Positions 27,314 through 33,303 of a DNA stretch of 33,303 nt are shown here, in pieces. Source of the DNA: Lysobacter sp. (GTDB lineage: Bacteria; Pseudomonadota; Gammaproteobacteria; Xanthomonadales; Xanthomonadaceae); contig JASLDW010000020.1 in NCBI GenBank assembly GCA_030151365.1, forward strand, positions 1-33,303, given 5' to 3'. Every line of letters begins with the position of its first letter. The first letter of the stretch is position 1. The position numbers were made by a program, and so were the translations under genes. The notes beneath the pieces were generated by a model. That model was given only the letters and a program-made list of their open reading frames with translations. It made no database searches and was not told the origin of the DNA.

Positions 27314-28395
27314 GGCGCCTCCTCGAGTTTCGCCAGGGCATCGGCCTGGGCTTCGCGGGACAGACGGTCGATCAGCACGTCGAGCTGGCCTTCCAGGATG
27401 TTGGGCAGATCGTACAGGGTCAGTCCTTCCACCCTGTGATCGGTGATGCGACCCTGCGGATAGTTGTAGGTGCGGATGCGCTGGCTGCGATCGCCGCTGC
27501 CCACTTGCAGTTTACGGTCGGCGGCCTGCGCGGCTTCGCGCTTTTCCAGTTCGGCTTCGACCAGCATCGCCTTCAGGCGCTTCATCGCCTTGTCGCGGTT
27601 GGCGTGTTGTGAACGTTCGGTCTGTGATTCCACCACCACGCCGCTCGGGACGTGGGTGATGCGGATCGCCGATTCGGTCTTGTTGACGTGCTGGCCGCCG
27701 GCGCCGCTGGAGCGATAGGTGTCGACTTTCAGATCGGCGGGATTGATCTCGACGTCGATGTCGCCGGCGTCCTCGGCGATGATCGCCACCGTCGCCGCCG
27801 AGGTGTGGATGCGGCCCTGCGATTCGGTTTCTGGCACGCGCTGCACGCGATGGGTGCCCGATTCGAACTTCAGCCGCGAATAGGCGCCACTGCCTTCGAC
27901 GCGTGCGACGACTTCGCGGAAGCCGCCATGCTCGCCCGGATTCGCCGATTCCACTTCGACGCGCCAGCCCTGTTTCTCGGCGTAGCGCGAATACATGCGG
28001 AAAAGATCGCCGGCGAAGATCGCCGCTTCGTCGCCACCGGTGCCGGCGCGCACTTCCAGGTAGAGGCTGCCTTCGTCGCGAGCGTCCTTCGGGATCAGGT
28101 GCGCCATCAACTCATTGTCGAGCTGGGCGAGGCGGGCATTCGCCGCGGCGATTTCTTCCTCGGCGAGGTCGCGCAGTTCGGGGTCGTCGCGCATCGCCTG
28201 GGCGGAGACGAGCGCGTCCTGCAACCGGCGCTCTTCCGCGAGCGCGACCGACAACGGCTCGAGCTGCGAGAACTCGCGCGAGAGTTTGCGGAATTGCTTG
28301 GCGTCGGCGATCACGCCCGGATCGGCCAGCAGCCGTTCCAGTTCGTCGCGCCGTTCCGCAAGGATTTCAAGCTTGCGGCGCAGGCTCGGCAGCAT
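27310..28395 (-). CDS. prfA: Peptide chain release factor 1 (RF1)
   Basis: Recognises UAA and UAG in the ribosomal A site and triggers peptide release. The 361 residues match the family. The anticodon-like motif is PET (188-190) in RVPETESQGRIHTSAAT, diagnostic of RF1. The catalytic GGQ is at 233-235 in SSGAGGQHVNKTES, the glutamine being the target of PrmC encoded about 20 kb away. The start ATG at 28395 (MLPSLRRKLE) is the family N-terminus and lies 29 bases inside the end of hemA. A four-base overlap follows with the GNAT gene. Confidence 0.98.
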   Translation of the reverse strand: MLPSLRRKLEILAERRDELERLLADPGVIADAKQFRKLSREFSQLEPLSVALAEERRLQDALVSAQAMRDDPELRDLAEEEIAAANARLAQLDNELMAHLIPKDARDEGSLYLEVRAGTGGDEAAIFAGDLFRMYSRYAEKQGWRVEVESANPGEHGGFREVVARVEGSGAYSRLKFESGTHRVQRVPETESQGRIHTSAATVAIIAEDAGDIDVEINPADLKVDTYRSSGAGGQHVNKTESAIRITHVPSGVVVESQTERSQHANRDKAMKRLKAMLVEAELEKREAAQAADRKLQVGSGDRSQRIRTYNYPQGRITDHRVEGLTLYDLPNILEGQLDVLIDRLSREAQADALAKLEEAP

Positions 28396-29653
28396 CGTCT
28401 GGGGAATCGTTGTGGTCGGGGAACATGCGCGCGGCGGCGCGCAGCAATTCGGCGTCGCCGCGCAAGGCGGCATCGCGCACGGCGACGGTCGGCGCGTGCA
28501 GCAGGCGATTGGTCAGGGTGTGCGCGAGCTGGTCGAGCACCGCTTCCGGCGATTGCCCGGCGGCGAGCTGTTGCCGCGCCTTCGCCAACGCATCCTGTTG
28601 CAGGCGCTGTCCGTGCGCGCGCACGGCGCGCACGCCATCCATGCCCATCGCGGCGCCGGCGACCTCCATGTAACGCGCCACCTGCAAGTCGATGATCGCT
28701 TCGGCGGCTTCGGCGGCGTCCTTGCGACTGCGCCTGTTGTCCTCGACCGCGCGTTGCAGGTCGTCGACGGTGTAAACGAAGACGTCGCGCAGTTCGGCGA
28801 CATCGGCCGCGATGTCGCGCGGCACGGCGAGGTCGACCAACAGCATCGGGCGATGCTTGCGCATCGCCAGCGCGGCTTCCACCTGCGGGCGATGCAGGAT
28901 CGGCTGCTGGCTGGCCGTCGCCGAGAACACGATGTCGGCTTCGGCGAGATGGCGATCGAGTTCGTCCAGCGGCAAGGCATAGCCACCGTGCGCGGTCGCC
29001 AGTGCCTGTGCATGTGCAAGGGTGCGATTGGCAATCAACAGGCGACGCACGTTCGCCTGCACCAGGTGGCGGGCGGCGAGTTCGATGGTTTCGCCGGCAC
29101 CGATCAGCAGCACGGTGGAATCCTGCGGTCGCGCGAACGAGTCGCGCGCCAGCTTCACCGCGGCCGACGCCACCGACACCGGATTGGCGCCGATCGCGGT
29201 ATCGGTGCGCGCGCGCTTGGCCGTGGCGAAGGCCTGCTGGAACAGCCGGTCGAGTTGCGGGCCCATCGCGCCGTTGCCGCGCGCCAGACTCCAGGCTTCC
29301 TTCACCTGGCCGAGGATCTGCGGTTCGCCCAGCACCAGCGAGTCCAGCCCGGCCGCGACCCGGAACAGATGGCGGGCGGCGTCGCCTTCCTGGTGGCGGT
29401 AGAGATAAGCGTGGAGATCGGTCGATTCCGCCGCGTGCGTCGCCAGCCACTCGGCCACGGCCGGCGCAGCCTCCTCGCCGATCGCATAGACCTCGGTGCG
29501 GTTGCAGGTGGACAGCAGCACCACTTCCTCGACCTGCGGCAGGGCGCGCAACGCCGTCAATGCGGGCGCGAACGCATCGCCGGCGAACGCCACCCGTTCG
29601 CGCAGGGCAACCGGCGCGGTCTGGTGGTTCAAGCCGAGAGCGACGAGCGTCAT
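28367..29653 (-). CDS. hemA: Glutamyl-tRNA reductase
   Basis: First committed step of C5-pathway tetrapyrrole synthesis: reduces glutamyl-tRNA to glutamate-1-semialdehyde with NADPH. The 428 residues match HemA. The N-terminal catalytic domain has GLNHQTAPV (7-15) and the nucleophile C50 in LLSTCNRTEVY. HLFRVAAGLDSLVLGEPQILGQVK (95-118) follows, then the NADPH motif GAGET (185-189) and a C-terminal dimerisation helix. The ATG at 29653 gives the standard N-terminus; the reading frame is open far upstream, but that is antisense to the TPR gene. The 3' end overlaps prfA by 29 bases. Confidence 0.98.
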   Translation of the reverse strand: MTLVALGLNHQTAPVALRERVAFAGDAFAPALTALRALPQVEEVVLLSTCNRTEVYAIGEEAAPAVAEWLATHAAESTDLHAYLYRHQEGDAARHLFRVAAGLDSLVLGEPQILGQVKEAWSLARGNGAMGPQLDRLFQQAFATAKRARTDTAIGANPVSVASAAVKLARDSFARPQDSTVLLIGAGETIELAARHLVQANVRRLLIANRTLAHAQALATAHGGYALPLDELDRHLAEADIVFSATASQQPILHRPQVEAALAMRKHRPMLLVDLAVPRDIAADVAELRDVFVYTVDDLQRAVEDNRRSRKDAAEAAEAIIDLQVARYMEVAGAAMGMDGVRAVRAHGQRLQQDALAKARQQLAAGQSPEAVLDQLAHTLTNRLLHAPTVAVRDAALRGDAELLRAAARMFPDHNDSPDDAAEPAPQA

Positions 29654-29722
29654 GGGGGTCGCTTGTTCAGGTGCGTGGGGTAAGCTGCAAAACGTCCGAC
29701 ATTTTACGCTTGGTGGCGCTGG

Positions 29723-31399
29723 ATGCCCGTTTTCCGCAGTTTCTTCCGCCAATCCCTGCTGGCGCTGGCATTGGTGCCCGCGTTCGCCGTCCCCGCGCAC
29801 GCCGCGACGCCGGCGAATGGCCCGAATGCGCTCAGCGAATCCCTGGCCGGTGAATTCGCCCTGCAGGAAGGCCGTCTCAAGGATGCCGCCCGCTATTACC
29901 TCGCCGCCGCCAAGGCCAGCAGCGATCCGGTGCTGGCCGAGCGCGCCACCCGCATCGCGTTGCTCGCCGACGACAACCGCAGCGCCGCCGAAGCGCTGGA
30001 ACTGTGGCGACCGAGCGCGCCCAATTCGCTGGTGGTGCGGATGGCCGACCTCACCTTGCGCCTGCGCGCCGACGATGCCGCCGCGGCCAGTCTCCAGGCG
30101 CGCAACCTGATCGCCGATCGTGATCCGCGCGGCTGGAAATACGTGCTGGTCGCGCTGTCCGGCGGCAGCAAGGATCCCAAGGTAGCAGCGCAGGTGCTGT
30201 CGTCGCTGGTCGGAAGCAATGCCTTGCCGAATGATGTGGAGGCATGGCTGGCCTATGCCGGCCTCGCCCAGAAGCTGTCGCAGCCGCAGCTGTCGCAAAC
30301 GCTGGTGGCGGAGACGGTCAGGCGTTTCCCGATGGACCCGCGCGTCGCACTGCTGCGTTCCAGCCAGTTGATGGACGAAGGCAAGATCGACGAGGCGCGC
30401 GCCGTCATTGCACCGCTCGAGTCCAGGGTCCAGGGCAATCCCGACCTGCGTCTGGCGGTTGCCGGGCAATACGAGGCGCTGGGCGATTTCGCCGCCGCCG
30501 AGCGCGTGCTGGCGAAGGGTGTCCAGACGACCGACACCATCGGCCTGCGCGCGGCGATGCTCGACAAGGCCAAGGACGACGCCGGGCTCGCGCGCCTCTA
30601 CGAATTCGCGAAGCATCGCGGCGGCACTGACGATCCGCGCAATCGCTTGCTGCTCGGCACGCTGGCGGAAACGCTGAAGCGCCATGACGAAGCCCTGAAA
30701 TGGTATGCCGGCGTCACCGGCGAACAATCGGACACCGCGCGCCTGCGCAGCGCCAACGTCCGTTACGAACAGGGCCACAAGGACGAGGCATACAAGGGCT
30801 TGCAGGCACTTCAGACCGATCCGCGCGTGGACGGCAACGTCCAGCGCGACGCCTACCTTTTGGAAGGCGAGTTGCGGCGCAAGGACAGGGACGACAAGGG
30901 CGAAATCGCCGTCTACGACCGAGGCATCGCCGCGCTGCAGGACGAGCCCGGCATCCTCTACGCGCGTGCGCTGGCGTGGGAACGCATGGATCGCATCGAC
31001 AAGGCCGAAGCCGACCTGCGCAAGATACTGGTCACCGATCCCGAGAACGTCGCGGCGCTCAACGCGCTGGGCTACACGCTCGCCGACCGCACCACGCGCT
31101 ACGCCGAGGCGCTGCAATTGATCGATCGCGCGCGCGCCGCCGATCCCGCCAATGCCGCCATCATCGACAGCTACGGTTGGGTGCTCTATCGCCTCGGCAA
31201 GACCGACGAAGCGCTGCCTTACCTGCGTCGCGCCTACATCCTGCAGAAGGATCCCGAGATCGCCACCCACATCGGCGAAGTGCTGTGGGTGCAGGGGCAC
31301 CGCGACGACGCGCGCCGCTATTTCGAGGAAGCGCGCAAGCTCGAACCGGACAACAAGGCGCTGCAACGCACGCTCGACAAGCTCGGGGTGAAGACGTGA
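29723..31399 (+). CDS. Exported tetratricopeptide-repeat protein
   Basis: A 558-residue protein with a signal peptide (about 1-27, ending PAHA-ATP). The mature chain is an alpha-solenoid with many degenerate TPR-like units; the clearest are LAGEFALQEGRLKDAARYY (about 41-59), EALGDFAAAERVLAKG and the C-terminal series ending YLRRAYIL and GHRDDARRYFEEARKLEPDN. It sits in the periplasm or outer membrane as a scaffold; the partner is unknown. It lies directly before lolB with a GTGA stop/start overlap, a context conserved in this group, suggesting a role in outer-membrane lipoprotein or envelope assembly. It is divergent from hemA across 69 bases. Confidence 0.9.
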   Translation: MPVFRSFFRQSLLALALVPAFAVPAHAATPANGPNALSESLAGEFALQEGRLKDAARYYLAAAKASSDPVLAERATRIALLADDNRSAAEALELWRPSAPNSLVVRMADLTLRLRADDAAAASLQARNLIADRDPRGWKYVLVALSGGSKDPKVAAQVLSSLVGSNALPNDVEAWLAYAGLAQKLSQPQLSQTLVAETVRRFPMDPRVALLRSSQLMDEGKIDEARAVIAPLESRVQGNPDLRLAVAGQYEALGDFAAAERVLAKGVQTTDTIGLRAAMLDKAKDDAGLARLYEFAKHRGGTDDPRNRLLLGTLAETLKRHDEALKWYAGVTGEQSDTARLRSANVRYEQGHKDEAYKGLQALQTDPRVDGNVQRDAYLLEGELRRKDRDDKGEIAVYDRGIAALQDEPGILYARALAWERMDRIDKAEADLRKILVTDPENVAALNALGYTLADRTTRYAEALQLIDRARAADPANAAIIDSYGWVLYRLGKTDEALPYLRRAYILQKDPEIATHIGEVLWVQGHRDDARRYFEEARKLEPDNKALQRTLDKLGVKT

Positions 31400-32037
31400 A
31401 ATCGCGTCAGCTCGCGTTGGCGGCGGCGACGGTGTTGCTGGCGTCATGCGGCACCATTCCGACGGCGCCTCCGCCGGCAACCGCGACTTTGGTCTGCGAA
31501 CCGCTGCTGTCGAAGAACGCCGAATGCGTGCGTCGCATCGATGCATTGACGGCATCCGCGCTAGCGGGGTCGTGGGGCATGGGCGGTCGCGCCGCGATCA
31601 GCCACGGCCGGCAGTCGGGCAATCTCGGCGTGGAGTGGGAAGATGCCGGCGCGTCCGGGTCATATCTGATTGTCCTCACCGCGCCGATCACCCGCCAGGG
31701 CTGGAGGCTGCAGGAACGAGACGGTCGCGCCACACTGGAAGGCATGGCCGGCGGGCCGCGCACCGGCGCCGACGGCGCCGCGCTGCTGCGCGAAGCCACC
31801 GGCTTCGAGATCCCGGTCCAGGCGCTGCGCCACTGGATGCGCGGCTATCCCGATCCTTCCCAGCGACTCGACAAGGCCGCGTTCGCGGGTGACCAGCTCG
31901 CCACGCTGGTGCAGGGCGGCTGGCAGATCGACTATCTCGCCCGCGACGTCCAGGGCAGACCGTCGCGCATCAATGCCTCCCGGGGCGACGATCGCGTCCG
32001 CCTGGTCATCGACCGCTGGGGGCCGCTCGAACAATGA
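31396..32037 (+). CDS. lolB: Outer-membrane lipoprotein receptor LolB
   Basis: Accepts lipoproteins from the periplasmic carrier LolA and inserts them into the outer membrane. The 213-residue precursor has a lipoprotein signal ending LLASC with the lipidated C18. The mature domain shows the LolB pattern (WGMGGRAAISHGRQSGNLGVEW, SYLIVLTAPI, LREATGFEIPVQALRHWMRGYPDP, GWQIDYL). The start is a GTG at 31396 overlapping the TPR stop; no nearby ATG is available in frame. The stop overlaps ispE as ATGA. Confidence 0.93.
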   Translation: MKSRQLALAAATVLLASCGTIPTAPPPATATLVCEPLLSKNAECVRRIDALTASALAGSWGMGGRAAISHGRQSGNLGVEWEDAGASGSYLIVLTAPITRQGWRLQERDGRATLEGMAGGPRTGADGAALLREATGFEIPVQALRHWMRGYPDPSQRLDKAAFAGDQLATLVQGGWQIDYLARDVQGRPSRINASRGDDRVRLVIDRWGPLEQ

Positions 32038-32924
32038 ACGACATGGACGGCGAGGGCTGGAGTCAGTGGCCGGCTCCGGCCAAGCTCAACCTGTTCCTGG
32101 AGATCACCGGCAGGCGACCGGATGGCTACCACGAGCTGCAGACGGTGTTCCGGTTGCTCGATTGGGGCGACCGCATCCGCCTGCGCCCGCGTGGCGATGG
32201 CCGGATCGAGCGTGTCGGGGCCTCCGTCGAAGGCGTTGCCGAGGGCGATGATCTCGCCATTCGAGCTGCCAAGCTGCTGCAATTGGAAGCCAACAGCAGC
32301 CAAGGTGCAGACATCATCGTCGAAAAGGTGATTCCGACCGGCGCCGGGCTGGGCGGTGGGTCCTCGGACGCCGCCACCGTCCTCGTCGCCCTCGACCTGC
32401 TCTGGAATGCCCGCCTGGGTATGGATCGCCTCGCCGAGGTGGGTCTGGAGCTGGGCGCTGATGTCCCCGTTTTCGTCCGCGGTCACAACGCCTGGGCCAC
32501 CGGCCTGGGCGAGAAACTGACCCCGATCGAGCTGCCGCCAGCCTGGGTTCTGCTGGTCCACCCGGGCGTCCACGCCGCCACCGCCCGATTGTTCCAGGCC
32601 TCTGATTTGACGCGGGATTCTCCGCCCGCGACAATATCCGACTTCGTCGCGGGCCGACTCGGGGGCAATGCCTTCGAAGCGGTGCTGCGCCGGCTCGAAC
32701 CGGATGTCGATGCGGTCTTCCAGGCACTGCAGCCTTGGGCGTCGCCACGACTCACCGGATCGGGAAGCGCGGTCTTCGTCGAGTGCGCCACGCGCGCGCA
32801 AGCCGAAGCGCTGCTGCCGCGGGTTCCGGAGCATTGCCGGAGCTGGGTGGTGCAGTCCGCCGCGCGATCGCCATTGCAGGATGCGGTGGCGCGTTACACA
32901 ACAGGGGCGTCGCCAAGTGGTTAA
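32034..32924 (+). CDS. ispE: 4-(cytidine 5'-diphospho)-2-C-methyl-D-erythritol kinase
   Basis: GHMP kinase of the MEP isoprenoid pathway. At 296 residues it is slightly longer than the typical 280-290. The N-terminal PAKLNLFLEITGRRPDGYHEL (about 15-35), the ATP-binding PTGAGLGGGSSDAA (about 101-114) and the C-terminal LTGSGSAVF are all present. The start is in an ATGA overlap with lolB. The last seven codons and the TAA stop lie inside the tRNA-Gln gene, so the C-terminal tail TTGASPSG is largely tRNA-encoded. Confidence 0.96.
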   Translation: MNDMDGEGWSQWPAPAKLNLFLEITGRRPDGYHELQTVFRLLDWGDRIRLRPRGDGRIERVGASVEGVAEGDDLAIRAAKLLQLEANSSQGADIIVEKVIPTGAGLGGGSSDAATVLVALDLLWNARLGMDRLAEVGLELGADVPVFVRGHNAWATGLGEKLTPIELPPAWVLLVHPGVHAATARLFQASDLTRDSPPATISDFVAGRLGGNAFEAVLRRLEPDVDAVFQALQPWASPRLTGSGSAVFVECATRAQAEALLPRVPEHCRSWVVQSAARSPLQDAVARYTTGASPSG

Positions 32925-32978
32925 GGCACCAGGTTTTGATCCTGGCATGCGTAGGTTCGAATCCTTCCGCCCCTGCCA
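32903..32978 (+). tRNA. tRNA-Gln (anticodon TTG)
   Basis: The acceptor stem AGGGGCG (32903-32909) pairs with CGCCCCT (32968-32974), followed by discriminator G and an encoded CCA (32976-32978). The anticodon stem CCAGG/CCTGG encloses TTTTGAT with the anticodon TTG at 32936-32938, reading CAA (and CAG by wobble). The T-arm has the usual GGTTCGAATCC. The 5' 22 bases overlap the end of ispE. prs begins 55 bases after the CCA, and no terminator separates them. Confidence 0.97.
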
Positions 32979-33017
32979 AATTTTCTGAGTTCCCACCGTC
33001 TGTAGTACCGCCACTGT

Positions 33018-33029
33018 CGCTCCGGAGCG
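33018..33029 (+). promoter_or_regulatory. prs ribosome-binding site inside a 12-base palindrome
   Basis: CGCTCCGGAGCG is a perfect palindrome containing the Shine-Dalgarno GGAG (33024-33027), which lies six bases before the prs ATG. As a loopless palindrome it would not fold into a hairpin in one RNA strand without opening the centre, so a regulatory effect is uncertain. Confidence 0.4.
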
Positions 33030-33033
33030 CGCA

Positions 33034-33303
33034 ATGAAGGACGAACGCAACCTGCTGGTGTTTTCCGGCAATGCCAACCGCCCGTTGGCGAAGGCAGTGT
33101 GTGCGGAACTCGGCGTGCGGATGGGCAAGGCGCTGGTCTCGACCTTCTCCGACGGCGAAGTGCAGGTGGAGATCGAGGAGAACGTCCGCGGCCAGGACGT
33201 GTTCGTGATCCAGCCGACCTGCGCGCCGAGCGCGGAGAACCTGATCGAACTGCTGGTGCTGATCGACGCGCTCAAGCGCGCATCGGCGACCAGCGTCACC
33301 GCG
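33034..33303 (+). CDS. prs: Ribose-phosphate pyrophosphokinase (PRPP synthetase), 5' part
   Basis: Makes PRPP from ribose 5-phosphate and ATP for nucleotide, histidine and tryptophan synthesis. The first 90 codons are present and the frame runs off the window. The N-terminal signatures VFSGNANRPLAKAV (residues 9-22), FSDGEVQVEIEENVRGQDVF and PSAENLIELLVLIDALKRAS are those of class I Prs. The start is clear with GGAG six bases upstream. It lies downstream of ispE and tRNA-Gln, the usual order in this group. Confidence 0.96.
   Translation, partial: MKDERNLLVFSGNANRPLAKAVCAELGVRMGKALVSTFSDGEVQVEIEENVRGQDVFVIQPTCAPSAENLIELLVLIDALKRASATSVTA

Noticed and set aside
29654..29722. Promoters for hemA and the TPR gene in their 69-base divergent spacer
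   Set aside because: Promoters must exist near here, but no -35/-10 pair with acceptable spacing and match could be picked with confidence on either strand.
29654..31555. Minus-strand extension of the hemA frame for over 600 codons
   Set aside because: It is antisense to the TPR protein gene and lolB, has no recognisable domain, and HemA has its standard N-terminus at 29653.

Overview
The window is an ordinary, gene-dense stretch of a high-GC gammaproteobacterial chromosome, most likely a Xanthomonadaceae/Lysobacteraceae member (Xanthomonas, Lysobacter, Luteimonas and relatives). The evidence is protein-level resemblance throughout: the proline iminopeptidase has its catalytic triad at S110, D266 and H294, the numbering I recall for the Xanthomonas campestris enzyme. 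The lolB-ispE-tRNA-Gln-prs order and the small sigma/DUF3106 operon also fit. I see no insertion sequence, phage gene, CRISPR array, integrase or rRNA. No gene-free stretch exceeds 300 bases; the longest internal one, about 146 bases between ahpC and ahpF, holds a hairpin repeat.

Layout. 1-2592: the end of an unidentified gene, two hairpins, then the peroxide-defence pair ahpC-ahpF (minus strand) with a well-placed OxyR-type site and sigma70 promoter. 2561-8873: lhr helicase (minus) diverging from prmC and pip (plus). 8877-10925: a minus-strand operon of nitroreductase, 5'-3' flap nuclease and NUDIX hydrolase. 11016-13307: a large DUF1631 protein. 13326-14739: a tightly overlapping operon of ECF-like sigma factor, single-pass membrane partner and DUF3106 secreted protein, preceded by a small membrane protein gene. 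15355-18767: the three-gene proton-translocating transhydrogenase pntAA-pntAB-pntB, then sufT. 18764-20888: a minus-strand cluster wrbA-DUF2069-Cys protein-short asparaginase-DUF488. 20940-22804: a YihY membrane protein coupled to a thioredoxin-like lipoprotein. 22808-26090: a LysR regulator diverging from an MFS exporter and an aldo/keto reductase. 26080-29653: hemA-prfA-GNAT-ppk2 on the minus strand. 29723-33303: TPR protein-lolB-ispE-tRNA-Gln(TTG)-prs on the plus strand, running off the window.

Genes work together in compact units. Most neighbours in an operon share an ATGA or GTGA stop/start overlap, implying translational coupling. Redox and stress functions recur (AhpCF, nitroreductase, WrbA, transhydrogenase, SufT, aldo/keto reductase, thioredoxin lipoprotein), but they sit in separate transcription units.

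The most interesting leads are: (i) the sigma/anti-sigma/DUF3106 operon, whose DUF3106 product carries four L/M-T/S-x-E-Q-R repeats and a Met/His-rich tail reminiscent of periplasmic metal-stress sensors; (ii) an OxyR-type site abutting the ahpC -35 box; (iii) an IscR-type-1-like element before sufT; (iv) ispE reading 22 bases into tRNA-Gln; (v) four genes with a -10-like box only 6-7 bases before the ATG, suggesting leaderless mRNAs; and (vi) mutually exclusive hairpins between ahpC and ahpF.
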